From NCBI RefSeq assembly GCF_045689245.1, contig NZ_CP136865.1:310001-374000 (forward strand): a stretch of DNA of 64,000 nucleotides, written 5' to 3'. Under the pieces are notes generated by a model that worked only from the letters and a program-made list of their open reading frames with translations, was not told the origin of the DNA and ran no database searches. The translations under genes and the position numbers were made by a program. Origin of the DNA: Congregibacter brevis. GTDB lineage: Bacteria; Pseudomonadota; Gammaproteobacteria; Pseudomonadales; Halieaceae. Shown one piece after another: positions 31,282-41,500 of the stretch. The stretch's first letter is position 1; the number at the start of each line of letters is the position of its first letter.

Positions 31282-33512
31282 CAATTAGCCTCGGTTAGGG
31301 ATCTGCGATAACACGCGATGGAAATAGCCTGAGCGAGTGCGGGTAGTGTTAAGGGAAAGCACAATATGGCATCTGCGGTCTGAGACCACTTGTCACGATT
31401 CTCTGGTGATCGGTCGAAACAGGCGACTATGTTTACAGAGCGAGAAAGTCTCACCTCTGCTGCCTCACTAAACACGCGAATTCCATGGCTAGCATTATCA
31501 CCATCGTCCAGTATTTTGCTGCCCCGGATAATACTGACAAACCGTGCCCACAACTCTGGCTCACCAACAAAGACCAGGTTTTGTCCAGATTTAGAGATAT
31601 CGGGTAAGGGCATACTCAGCCCGAACATAGACCCACCATCGCTACGCGACGCGCTTTCAAGCTTTGCCCCATAGGCAGCTGCAAGCTGCCTACAAACTGA
31701 CAGCCCGACGCCCACCCCGGAAGTTTGCGGTGATAAGCGCACGGACTTGTCCTCGTCCGTGATACTCGCTAGTTCCGTCGCACTAAGCCCGGGTCCCTGG
31801 TCATACACTCGAAGACTCACATGGTCATCCGCGCGGCGGCACACCAAAAGCACGCGCTTCCCATCGCTGTACTCAATGGCGTTCGCGATCAGATTGGAAA
31901 GCACCCGCACCACCATGTTGCGGTCCGCGGCAATTGAATCGCATTGGCTTCGGTAGGAGATGCTCTTACCCGCTTTGTCCGCCCGCTCTCGGAAGGTCAG
32001 TTCCAGCGTCTCAAACAGCTCAGCCACTTTGATCTCTTCAATCATCGGAATAGCCCCCGCGCCAACCTGACGATTGTTACTCACCATTAGGTTCATAGTC
32101 TGCTGAACGCTACCTAGCATCTGGCCCAATTGCTGGGAGTCTGATTGAGCGTCCACAAGGTCTTTAGAACTAACAATGCGCTTGTTTAGCGCAAGAGCCC
32201 CACTGACCAAATTTCGAGCATCATGACTCGCTGCCAAGACCATGCGCGCGCGCTCGCTCATATCCTGCAGCGCAGCTGCGGACTTCGCATCCGCAGCATC
32301 CTTCTGCAACTGCAAACGCCTGACCCTAAGTGCGATAGACACGGCAACTAAGGAGGCTTCAGTAAAGCAGGCCGGCCCAAGCAGATACCAATCCACATTT
32401 GTCGCAGGCAGTACCCCCGCTGTGGAAAGCATGAGCATCACGAACTGCAGTGCTAACACCGTCCAGGCTACGCCAAGTAACGCCCTCTCCAATCGCGCTT
32501 CACGCCCAGAGAACGCCACTTGTATTGGCAAACTCACGAAGGTTGCGACCACAAAACACCAACCGGAAATGATGATCCCGTCGGTGAACTGTCGCGCAAA
32601 AGACATACTGACCGGCACCAGCATTAGGTGAAGAGCTAAGGCGAACCCCGTTAAGCGGTACCAGTAGTCAGCCATCTGGCGACCTTTAAGGCCCAAAAAC
32701 CTCCGCGCAAAGGTTGAAAGCAGTAACGCGGAACACATCGCAGACGAGGCACCAAACGTTCTACCCCACTCGGGAGAATTGTAAAACCACCACGCGGTCG
32801 TTAAACCCTGTAAATGCAAGCAACACAGTAGCAGCGCACTCGTGGCAGCCGTGTACAGAATGTAGATGCGATCGCGAGTGGCAAGAAACACCAAAAGGTT
32901 AAAGAAAATGAGAACGCCAGTGCCAGCGGTAGAGAAGATAAACAAACTGAATTGCGAAAAAGTGAAACGGGTTAGCAGCGAAGTTGGAATAACTCGCATC
33001 GGGAGCCACCCGGCAACGGCGGCTTGAAAACGAACCACAAAGGTCGCTGACTCCCCGGGCTCTAAGCTGAACTCAGCTGCTAGGTTGAAGTACCTTTGGA
33101 GACTGATTTTGCGCTGTGTGTTTGAAGCGTTATCTAACATTAGCTCCAGACCATCGGGCCCGAGCTTGTAGATTTCCAGAACTTCGACATTCGTTCGCAA
33201 GGTATTCAGCAACCATGCCCCCGGCTTAGCGGTCGCGTTAGTGACGCTAAATCGTATCCACGCCGGTCGCTTCTGCGCGCCAAGATTTACAAGGGGTTCT
33301 GGGTAAGGCGTTAAAAGCGGAGAAACCAGAGCATCGGATGCCGACATACTTACAGGGGCATCCGCTAACACATCACTCTGCTGTGCGAAGTTGGAGGTGA
33401 TGACGTCTTGGGTAAGTTGCAGCTCTTGCGCTACTGCCGCGGAGCAGGCGACAAGAAACAGCCAAGCGGGTAGCAAACACGTTATACAAAGACGAAATGC
33501 ACTTACGGCCAA
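31281..33512 (-). CDS. 7TM (7TMR-DISM type) sensor histidine kinase
   Basis: A 743-residue membrane kinase. A signal peptide (cleavage probably near AVA/QE) is followed by a periplasmic domain (about residues 30-180; motif RPAWIRFSVTN) typical of the DISM extracellular sensor. Seven membrane helices lie between about 185 and 400. The H-box is VLAASHDARNLVSG with His430, then N-box VLSNLIANAIEYSDG, G1 VYDQGPGLS and G2 SGVGVGLSV. The last 120 residues look like a degenerate receiver fold without a clear phospho-acceptor Asp. The start is TTG at 33512 with AAGGA 5 nt upstream. It is coupled to the downstream response regulator. The ligand is unknown; DISM domains are thought to bind small molecules such as carbohydrates. 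Confidence 0.88.
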   Translation of the reverse strand: MAVSAFRLCITCLLPAWLFLVACSAAVAQELQLTQDVITSNFAQQSDVLADAPVSMSASDALVSPLLTPYPEPLVNLGAQKRPAWIRFSVTNATAKPGAWLLNTLRTNVEVLEIYKLGPDGLELMLDNASNTQRKISLQRYFNLAAEFSLEPGESATFVVRFQAAVAGWLPMRVIPTSLLTRFTFSQFSLFIFSTAGTGVLIFFNLLVFLATRDRIYILYTAATSALLLCCLHLQGLTTAWWFYNSPEWGRTFGASSAMCSALLLSTFARRFLGLKGRQMADYWYRLTGFALALHLMLVPVSMSFARQFTDGIIISGWCFVVATFVSLPIQVAFSGREARLERALLGVAWTVLALQFVMLMLSTAGVLPATNVDWYLLGPACFTEASLVAVSIALRVRRLQLQKDAADAKSAAALQDMSERARMVLAASHDARNLVSGALALNKRIVSSKDLVDAQSDSQQLGQMLGSVQQTMNLMVSNNRQVGAGAIPMIEEIKVAELFETLELTFRERADKAGKSISYRSQCDSIAADRNMVVRVLSNLIANAIEYSDGKRVLLVCRRADDHVSLRVYDQGPGLSATELASITDEDKSVRLSPQTSGVGVGLSVCRQLAAAYGAKLESASRSDGGSMFGLSMPLPDISKSGQNLVFVGEPELWARFVSIIRGSKILDDGDNASHGIRVFSEAAEVRLSRSVNIVACFDRSPENRDKWSQTADAILCFPLTLPALAQAISIACYRRSLTEAN

Positions 33513-33628
33513 CGTTGTCCTTAAGTTTTTTGTCGTTGACGGGCTTTAAAGCTTTAGTGCATCTTATATTAGATTTCGCTATTCAAGGCAAACCTGCAAG
33601 TCGAGTTCGCGGCGCGCAGTTTTCTCAA

Positions 33629-34417
33629 TTATTTTCGCGCCCCTGGATACACAACACTCCACAACCAAGTCCAAAAGCTATTTTTACCTAACACCATGCG
33701 ATCGACTTCATCAAAAAATCTGAGCTGCCCTTCAGGATCGGCAAAGTAGTGAAGTCGGGTGATCATCTCTCGATCTGCATCAAGTTCTTTTACAACCTTT
33801 GCCGGGTTACCAGCTACAACCACATTCGCTGGTACATCTTTGGTTACCACGGACCGTGCGGCCACCACAGTGTTTTCCCCAATAGTGACGCCCTTGAGTA
33901 CCGTGGCATGATCTCCCAGCCAAACGTTGTCACCAATGTGCACCGGCGTCACATGCTCACTACGCTGAGTGCGATCGTAAACCGTGTGCCAGTCTGAGTC
34001 CGTTATGTAAGTACCGTTAGCCATCATGACGCCATCACCAATGGTGATTTCGTCGGACGCACTAAGGCGCGAACCCGGACTCATCAACACCCCCCGACCA
34101 ATGCGAATCGTTCCAGCCCCAGCCTCTCGGCCCCAGACGCCGATCTCGACGCGATGCATAGGCTCAGCGACGGCGGTAAAGCACTCTCCTATGTGAATAT
34201 TCGGTCCCGAAATAATCACGTAGCGCGGCTTCATAAAAGTCGAGTAATCGCCAAGGCTCGCGCATTCGGGGCGTAGAAAATAGTTGACGTACCAGCGGCG
34301 GTAACGGAGATAGGCTTTTTTAACCCAATAGGGTCTTAAATCATCACGCATGAGAGTGCAGTAGAATTGCGACTTACGAAGCGCTAACCGTATCATCCCC
34401 AGCCAGTATCCAACCAA
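33629..34417 (-). CDS. left-handed beta-helix (hexapeptide repeat) acyltransferase
   Basis: A 262-residue protein whose middle (about residues 90-215) is built of hexapeptide repeats, for example IRIGRGVLMSPGSR, ITIGDGVMMANG and VHIGDNVWLGDHATVLKGVT. It ends with the conserved VVTKDVPANVVVAGNPAKVV, as in sugar or lipid O-acetyltransferases of the WbbJ/Maa type. The acceptor cannot be predicted; cell-surface polysaccharide modification is likely. The TTG at 34417 has a GAGGA site 7 nt upstream and is preferred to the ATG at 34396. It starts 13 bp from the divergent methyltransferase gene, so the control regions of the two must overlap. Confidence 0.85.
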   Translation of the reverse strand: MVGYWLGMIRLALRKSQFYCTLMRDDLRPYWVKKAYLRYRRWYVNYFLRPECASLGDYSTFMKPRYVIISGPNIHIGECFTAVAEPMHRVEIGVWGREAGAGTIRIGRGVLMSPGSRLSASDEITIGDGVMMANGTYITDSDWHTVYDRTQRSEHVTPVHIGDNVWLGDHATVLKGVTIGENTVVAARSVVTKDVPANVVVAGNPAKVVKELDADREMITRLHYFADPEGQLRFFDEVDRMVLGKNSFWTWLWSVVYPGARK

Positions 34418-34430
34418 TCATGCTTCCTCA

Positions 34431-35105
34431 ATGCAGTCATCGTCACGACCAGTACAGAGTAGTCAGCGAACAGTTCATCCTGGTTTGCCGGCATTGCTTC
34501 GTCGCCATGAGCAACACGAATGGCAAAAACCTGTGCAAGACGTTGATCTGCCTGCGCTCGAACAGTTAGATCGAGCATTGCAAGATCATGCAGGGCCCGT
34601 CGTTCTCGACTCTTTTTGCGGAACTGGCCAGAGCACGGCCATACTCTGTTCACGGAGAACCGATGCGCTCGTTATTGGCGTAGACAAATCCTCTCACCGA
34701 TTAAACCGTCAACCCGCCTTACCCGAAAACGGCTTACTGCTGCAGGCACATTGCGAAGCGATCTGGAGGCACCTAGTAGAACGAGGCATCAAGCTCTCGA
34801 CCCATAAAATCCTCTACCCAAATCCCTGGCCAAAGCCCGGCCACCTCGGACGGCGAGTTCATGGGCATCCAGCGTTTCCTCTGTTGTTAAGACTTGGTGG
34901 CCATTTGGAGCTGCGCAGCAATTGGCAAACCTATGTCGAGGAGTTTGGCGTTGCGCTCGGCTTGCTTGGCCACGCGTCCCGAGTCGCTGTTGTGCCTAAA
35001 GAGGAAACGTCTCTCACCCTTTTCGAAGAAAAGTATCGACAGAGTGGACACGAGCTTTGGTCCATAAACACCAACATCAGGGTATCCGAGCCTTTGGAAG
35101 ATTAG
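34431..35105 (+). CDS. divergent TrmB-like SAM-dependent methyltransferase
   Basis: A 224-residue class I methyltransferase. The SAM-binding loop reads VVLDSFCGTGQSTA and the next strand IGVDKSSHRL. A TrmB-like signature is present as YPNPWPKPGHLGRRVHGHPAF. Canonical TrmB (tRNA guanine-46 N7-methyltransferase) has PDPWPKKRH at this point, so the key Asp is replaced by Asn, and the usual EIGFG SAM loop is also altered. It may be a TrmB paralogue with another RNA substrate, or a diverged enzyme. The N-terminal region (residues 1-30) is basic. It is followed after 66 bp by cysE. Confidence 0.7.
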   Translation: MQSSSRPVQSSQRTVHPGLPALLRRHEQHEWQKPVQDVDLPALEQLDRALQDHAGPVVLDSFCGTGQSTAILCSRRTDALVIGVDKSSHRLNRQPALPENGLLLQAHCEAIWRHLVERGIKLSTHKILYPNPWPKPGHLGRRVHGHPAFPLLLRLGGHLELRSNWQTYVEEFGVALGLLGHASRVAVVPKEETSLTLFEEKYRQSGHELWSINTNIRVSEPLED

Positions 35106-35171
35106 GCTTCTACGCATGAACACTAGCGCGCAATCCGCTACCCTTAGCATCATGACAAGAGGATCAAAGCT

Positions 35172-35969
35172 ATGATGCCCGGAATCGACGACCCGATCTG
35201 GCAGCGAATCTGCGAAGAGACGCGGCAGCACTCACAAGACGAGCCTATGCTCGCCAGTTACCTCCACGCCACCATCCTCAACCACAAGAGGATTGAGCGC
35301 TCTTTAAGCTTCTTGCTCGCGAACCAACTGGATAGTCCAGCGGCTTCGTCGTTGCTCCTGCGTGAAGTGATGCTTGAGGCTTTTGAGGCAGACCCTGCAA
35401 TACTGGACGCAGTTCGAGCTGACTTGCTTGCAGTTCTTGAAAGAGATTCAGCTACGCATGAACTCTATACACCGTTTTTGTACTCCAAAGGCTTCCATGC
35501 ACTGCAGGCGCACAGGGTATCGCACTGGCTTTGGAGCAACGGCCGGGAATCACTCGCATTATTTTTTCAGAACCGCGTCAGCACCAAGTTTGCCGTAGAC
35601 ATTCACCCTGCCGCACGGATTGGCAAAGGCATCATGCTCGATCACGCCACAGGACTGGTTATCGGCGAAACTGCACGCGTTGGTAACAACGTGTCGATTC
35701 TGCAGTCAGTCACCTTGGGTGGTACCGGTAAAGAAGACGGCAACCGTCACCCGAAGATTTGCGACGGAGTGCTAATCAGCGCTGGTGCAAAAATCCTCGG
35801 CAACATCTGCGTCGGCGAAGGCGCCAAGGTTGGAGCGGGGAGCGTTGTGCTAGAGCCCGTTGCGCCGCACACAACCGTGGCCGGCGTTCCAGCCAAAGTC
35901 GTTGGCAAGCCGAATACCGATCAACCCGCCCTGGATATGGACCATAGCTGGCCCTGCTGCGACGACTAA
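35172..35969 (+). CDS. cysE: serine O-acetyltransferase
   Basis: A 265-residue enzyme making O-acetylserine from serine and acetyl-CoA, the first step of cysteine synthesis. The N-terminal helical domain (about 1-140; IWQRICEETRQHSQDEPMLA, HRVSHWLW) precedes a left-handed beta-helix with DIHPAARIGKGIMLDHATGL and VIGETARVGNNVSILQSVTLGG, holding the catalytic His/Asp pairs. The C-terminal tail (MDHSWPCCDD) is where cysteine feedback and cysteine-synthase binding occur in E. coli CysE, but it does not end in Ile as E. coli does. The ATG at 35172 is preceded by GAGG. It converges on hemE with only 2 bp between the stops. Confidence 0.95.
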   Translation: MMPGIDDPIWQRICEETRQHSQDEPMLASYLHATILNHKRIERSLSFLLANQLDSPAASSLLLREVMLEAFEADPAILDAVRADLLAVLERDSATHELYTPFLYSKGFHALQAHRVSHWLWSNGRESLALFFQNRVSTKFAVDIHPAARIGKGIMLDHATGLVIGETARVGNNVSILQSVTLGGTGKEDGNRHPKICDGVLISAGAKILGNICVGEGAKVGAGSVVLEPVAPHTTVAGVPAKVVGKPNTDQPALDMDHSWPCCDD

Positions 35970-35971
35970 AA

Positions 35972-37039
35972 TCAGTCGCGGTGATACTGAGGCGACAACT
36001 CAATCACTGCATCAACAAACGCCGTCACATGGTCGGGATTTACGCCCGGAGTGATGCCGTGACCGAGATTGAAGATGTGGCCACTGCCATGGCCAAAGCC
36101 TGCAAGGATGCTAGCTACTTCTTCACGAATACGCTCTGGCGAAGCAAATAGCATCATAGGATCCATATTGCCTTGCAGCGCCACTCGATCACCAACCAGC
36201 TTCTTCGCGGTGGAGATATCTGTGGTCCAGTCGATACCTACAGCCTGCGCGCCACAATCAGCGATAGTCGGCAGCCACTGCCCCCCGCCCTTAGTGAAAA
36301 CAATCACGGGAACAGGGCGACCATCGGCCTCCCGCGGCAAGCGAGATACGATCCGCTGCATATATTTAAGAGAGAACTCCTTGTAAGCCGCGGCGCTCAG
36401 GCTGCCACCCCAGGTATCAAAGATCTGCAACGCTTGCGCACCGGCTTCGACCTGAGCGGTAAGGTAATCGGCAACAGCATCCGCCAGTAGGGTCAGCAGT
36501 TCGTGCATGAGCTCCGGCTGATCGTAGGCCATAGTCTTAACCCGGGAGAAATCCTTGGAAGAACCTCCCTCAACCATGTAAGTAGCCAAAGTCCAGGGTG
36601 AGCCAGAAAAACCGATGAGCGGTACGGACCCATTAAGCTCCTTACGAATGGCGCTGACCGCATCCATAACGTAGCCCAAATCATCACTCGCCTTAAACGA
36701 ACTCAGTCCCGCAAGGTCCTCGGCGCTGCGCACTGTTTTTCTGAAACGTGGCCCCTCACCCGTCTCAAAGTAAAGTCCCAGGCCCAAGGCATCAGGAATT
36801 GTCAGAATGTCTGAAAACAGAATCGCCGCATCCATCGCATAGCGACGCAGCGGTTGCATGGTTACTTCGCAAGCAAGCTCGGTGTTTTTACAAAGGTCCA
36901 AAAACGATCCAGCTTGCTCTCGTGTAGCACGATACTCAGGCAAATAGCGGCCAGCCTGGCGCATCATCCATAAGGGCGTGCGATCAACGGGTTGGCGCAT
37001 CAGTGCACGCAGGAAACGGTCGTTTTTAAGTTCACTCAT
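35972..37039 (-). CDS. hemE: uroporphyrinogen decarboxylase
   Basis: A 355-residue cytoplasmic enzyme that removes four carboxyl groups from uroporphyrinogen III to give coproporphyrinogen III in haem synthesis. The family signature MRQAGRYLPEYR (about residues 25-36) and the second conserved motif IGFSGSPWTLATYMVEGGSS are present. The length matches E. coli HemE (354). The start ATG has GAGG about 10 nt upstream. It lies downstream of gltB-gltD with a 79-bp gap, the same order as in Pseudomonas. Confidence 0.97.
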   Translation of the reverse strand: MSELKNDRFLRALMRQPVDRTPLWMMRQAGRYLPEYRATREQAGSFLDLCKNTELACEVTMQPLRRYAMDAAILFSDILTIPDALGLGLYFETGEGPRFRKTVRSAEDLAGLSSFKASDDLGYVMDAVSAIRKELNGSVPLIGFSGSPWTLATYMVEGGSSKDFSRVKTMAYDQPELMHELLTLLADAVADYLTAQVEAGAQALQIFDTWGGSLSAAAYKEFSLKYMQRIVSRLPREADGRPVPVIVFTKGGGQWLPTIADCGAQAVGIDWTTDISTAKKLVGDRVALQGNMDPMMLFASPERIREEVASILAGFGHGSGHIFNLGHGITPGVNPDHVTAFVDAVIELSPQYHRD

Positions 37040-37118
37040 TGTTATTTTTTCCTCAGTCGGCCACTTGGGACCGGCGATTCACAAGATCCAAACAATACAT
37101 CGTGGTCAGAGGCGGTTA

Positions 37119-38540
37119 CTAAACCTCAAGGTAATCAAGAATCCCCTCTGCTGCCTGGCGGCCTTCCCAAATTGCGGTCACTACCAAGTCTGAGCCGCGG
37201 ACCATGTCGCCGCCGGCAAAGACTTTGGGGTTAGTCGTCTGAAAGCCGAACTTTTGATGTTCTTCGGCAACAACTCCTCCCCAGTCATTCACATCTATGC
37301 CGACGTCTTCAAACCATGGCGCAGGGCTTGGCTGAAAACCAAAAGCCATGATGATGGTATCGGCTTCCAAAACCTCCTCGCTGCCGGGAATAGCTTCAGG
37401 GCGACGGCGTCCGTCAGGCCCGGGCTCACCCAAGCGGGTCTGGACGGTTTTAACTCCACAGGCATCCCCGAAATACTCGACGACTTCTACGGGCTGGCGA
37501 TTAAACAAGAACTCCACGCCCTCTTCACGCGCATTAGCAACTTCTTTACGCGAGCCGGGCATGTTCACTTCATCGCGTCGGTAAGCACAAATCACGTGCT
37601 CTGCCTGTTGGCGCACAGCGGTACGAACGCAATCCATAGCGGTGTCACCACCACCCAGAACCACGACTCGCTTACCTTTGAGGTTAATGTAAGCATCGGG
37701 ATGCTGCTCAAATCCCAGATTGTTGTTGACGTTGCCAATAAGAAAGTCCAAAGCCTTATGCACGCCCGGCAAGTCCTCACCGGGAAAGTTTCCGCGCATA
37801 GGCTTATAGGTACCCATTCCCATAAAGACGGCATCGTAATCCTGGAGCAGCGTATCCATACTGATATCGCGGCCGATTTCAGTGTTTAGCTGGAACTCCA
37901 TACCCATCTCAGTGAAAATTTCGCGACGACGCATCATGACCTGCTTCTCGAGCTTGAACTCGGGAATGCCAAAGGTCAGTAAGCCACCGATCTCAGGATA
38001 GCGATCGAAGATCACCGGCTTGACGCCCGCGCGCACCAGAATGTCTGCGCAGCCAAGGCCCGCAGGGCCAGCGCCAATAATGGCGACACGCTTATCAGTC
38101 GGAACCACATCCGAAAGATCCGGCCGCCAACCCATGGCAAAAGCCGTGTCCGTGATGTATTTCTCTGCGGACCCAATAGTTACGGCACCAAAACCATCAT
38201 TTAGGGTGCAGGCGCCTTCGCACAGACGATCCTGTGGACACACTCGACCGCAGACTTCAGGCAGTGTGTTGGTTTGGTGACTCAGTTCAGCCGCTTCAAA
38301 GAGGTTGCCATCGGTGACCAGCTTCAGCCAGTTCGGGATGAAGTTGTGAACGGGACATTTCCACTCACAATAGGGATTGCCACATTCCAGACAACGATCA
38401 CTCTGGTCTTCTACCTGCGCTTTGGTAAAAGGATCATAGATTTCTACGTACTCGGTCTTACGAGCAGGCAGGTGCTTTTTATCTGGGTCGGCGCGACCGA
38501 CATCGATAAACTGAAAATTGTTACTTACGCGTCCACTCAT
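37119..38540 (-). CDS. gltD: glutamate synthase (NADPH) small subunit
   Basis: A 473-residue subunit that passes electrons from NADPH through FAD to the large subunit. The N-terminal region has the iron-sulfur cysteines (CLECGNPYCEWKCP and CGRVCPQDRLCEGAC). The FAD-binding loop is IIGAGPAGLGCADIL (about 150-165) and the NADPH-binding loop VVLGGGDTAMDC (about 290-302). The ATG at 38540 has GGAG 8 nt upstream. It follows gltB by 22 bp and is co-transcribed with it. Confidence 0.97.
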   Translation of the reverse strand: MSGRVSNNFQFIDVGRADPDKKHLPARKTEYVEIYDPFTKAQVEDQSDRCLECGNPYCEWKCPVHNFIPNWLKLVTDGNLFEAAELSHQTNTLPEVCGRVCPQDRLCEGACTLNDGFGAVTIGSAEKYITDTAFAMGWRPDLSDVVPTDKRVAIIGAGPAGLGCADILVRAGVKPVIFDRYPEIGGLLTFGIPEFKLEKQVMMRRREIFTEMGMEFQLNTEIGRDISMDTLLQDYDAVFMGMGTYKPMRGNFPGEDLPGVHKALDFLIGNVNNNLGFEQHPDAYINLKGKRVVVLGGGDTAMDCVRTAVRQQAEHVICAYRRDEVNMPGSRKEVANAREEGVEFLFNRQPVEVVEYFGDACGVKTVQTRLGEPGPDGRRRPEAIPGSEEVLEADTIIMAFGFQPSPAPWFEDVGIDVNDWGGVVAEEHQKFGFQTTNPKVFAGGDMVRGSDLVVTAIWEGRQAAEGILDYLEV

Positions 38541-38562
38541 TGAGGTCGCTCCAGCGTGTTAC

Positions 38563-41500
38563 CTAGTCTGTTTCTCGCAGGCGGCTCAGCAGCTGCTGAA
38601 GATCGGCGGCCTTGGGTTTCACCAGCCAGAACTTACCTACGTAGTCTTCAAAATTTTCCTGAATCTCACGACCCCAGGAAGAACCTGTCTCGTCCACATG
38701 TTGCGTGAGAATATCCAGCAAGTGGGTTCGATAGGCTTCCATGTACTCCGAACTGACGCGATGAATCTCTACCAGCTCACTATTGTAGCGGTCGATAAAC
38801 TGTCGCTGCTGATCAAGCACATAGGCAAAACCACCGGTCATGCCCGCGCCAAAGTTCACACCAGTATCTCCAAGAACCGTGACACAGCCACCGGTCATAT
38901 ACTCACAACAGTGATCTCCGGCACCCTCAACAACAGCGTGAGCGCCTGAGTTACGAACAGCAAAACGTTCGCCAGCGATTCCCGCGGCATAAAGTGCACC
39001 GCCAGTGGCACCGTAGAGACAGGTGTTGCCAATAATGGTGGTTTCCTGAGAAGCATAGCGACTATTTTCGGGCGGATAGATCACCAGCTTACCGCCGGCC
39101 ATACCCTTACCCACGTAGTCGTTGCTGTCTCCCTCGAGATACATGTGCAGGCCGCCGGCGTTCCACACGCCAAAACTTTGCCCTGCGGTCCCCGTGAGCT
39201 TGAGAACCAACGGCGCATTCTCCATACCCATGTTGCCGTGACGTCTGGCAATCTCGCCAGAGAGTCGCGCGCCGATGGATCGATCGCAGTTGGTAACGGC
39301 GAACGCATACTCTCCGCCACTTCCTGACTCAATTGCTGACAGCGTCTCCGCCAGCATGGCCTCGGCTTTCTCGCCGCGGTCAAAGGGATCATTAGAGGCG
39401 ACCATGCAAAATTCTGGCTGCCCCTCGGCGTCTTCGGATTTATGAAGAATAGGTGCAAGATCCAGCGACCGCTGCCTCGGAGTATCCCCCGGCAAACGGT
39501 GCAAAAGATCAGTCCGACCAATCAACTCTTCCAAGGATCGCATACCCAAACTTGCCAACCACTCACGAGTCTCTTGGGCAACGAAGGTAAAGAAGTGGAC
39601 GACCATTTCTACGGTGCCATTGAAGTGATCGTCGCGCAGATATTCGTTCTGCGTAGCAACACCCGTGGCGCAATTGTTCAAATGGCAAATTCGCAAGTAC
39701 TTACAGCCCAACGCAACCATGGGCGCCGTGCCAAAACCGAAGCTCTCCGCTCCAAGTATCGCGGCCTTTACAACATCAAGGCCAGTCTTCATGCCACCGT
39801 CGGCTTGCAGTCGAACGTTGCCACGCAATCCGTTACCCCGGAGTGTTTGCTGCACCTCCGCAAGGCCTAACTCCCAGGGCGAACCCGCGTGACGAATAGA
39901 GGTTAGAGGGCTTGCGGCGGTTCCACCGTCATAGCCACTAATGGTAATAAGGTCTGCGTAGGCTTTCGCCACACCCGCGGCAATGGTTCCAACGCCGGGT
40001 TCAGAGACCAGTTTTACCGATACCAGCGCCGTGGGATTGACCTGTTTAAGATCAAATATCAGCTGCGCGAGATCTTCAATAGAATAGATATCGTGATGCG
40101 GTGGCGGCGAAATGAGCGTCACGCCGGGTACAGAGTAACGCAATCTGGCGATCAACTCGTTGACCTTGCCGCCGGGGAGCTGACCGCCCTCACCAGGCTT
40201 GGCACCCTGAGCAACCTTGATCTGCAGCACCTCCGCGTTCACCAAATAGTGTGGCGTCACACCAAAGCGGCCCGAAGCAATCTGTTTGATCTTGGATACA
40301 CGCTCTGTTCCAAAACGCGCGGGGTCTTCACCGCCTTCGCCGGAGTTTGAGCGAGCCCCCACGCGATTCATAGCCGCAGCCAGGGCCTCGTGCGCCTCAG
40401 GACTCAAAGCACCGAGGGACATACCAGCGGAGTCAAAGCGCTTCATGATCGCCTCAACCGGCTCCACCTCATCGATGGGAATCGGGCCTTCACTGGCCAC
40501 TGGCGTAAACAAGTCACGCAGCGTTGCAACGGGACGCTCGTTTACCAGCTTTGCGTAGCGCTGATAATGACCGTACTCGCCGGTAGACACTGCTTGCTGG
40601 AGAGTCATAACCACATCGGGGTTGAACGCGTGATACTCCTGCCCGTGGACATACTTTAAAAGGCCGCCCTGACTAATACCTTTGCGATTGCTACTCGCCA
40701 ATCTTGCGAGTGCTTCGGAGTCTTCCTGAAGGTCGACAAAACGCGCCCCCTCGATTCGGCTCGCAACACCACAGAAAGCCAGATCGATCACTTCCCGTGA
40801 CAAACCCACAGCTTCAAAGAGCTGCGCGCCGCGATAGGAACTCACAGCGGAAATACCCATCTTGGACATGATCTTGAGTAGGCCTTTGTTAAGGCCGCGG
40901 CGGTAGTTCTTGTAGCAGGCACCGGGTTCACCCAAGAGCTCTCCGTTGCGCAAGAGATCTTCCAGTACCGAATAAGCGAGATAGGGATACACTGCCGTAG
41001 CCCCGAAGCCAAGCAAACAGGCTATCTGGTGCGAGTCTCGGGCGCTCGCGGTTTCGATCAATAGATTGGCGTTACAGCGAAGACCTTTCTGAATCAGATG
41101 GTGATGCACCGCGCCCGTGGCCAACAAGCTGTGCACGGGTAGACGGCCTACTTCGATGCGTCGATCTGACAGCAACAAAATAGTTTTTCCGTCGCGTACT
41201 GCCTTCTCGGCCTGCTCTTTAAGTGCCTCGACGGCACTGCGCAAATCTGTTTCTTTCGGGTCAAAGCTGCAATCAATATCAGCCACGTGAAAGCCGGGGC
41301 GATCCAAGTTGATCAGCGTGTTGAACTTGCCTTGCGACAATACAGGGGACGTCAAAATTACCCGATCCGCATGCTCCGGGCCCAGATGAAACAGGTTTCG
41401 CTCCACACCGATAGCGGTTTCCAGCGACATAACAATCGCTTCGCGAAGGGGGTCGATGGGCGGATTAGTAACCTGAGCAAACTTCTGCCGGAAGTAGTCG

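Noticed and set aside
10134..34417. Genomic island with insertion sequences or phage integrase at its borders
   Set aside because: No transposase, integrase, terminal inverted repeat or tRNA-border duplication was seen; the locus joins srkA and the acyltransferase gene without mobile-element remnants.
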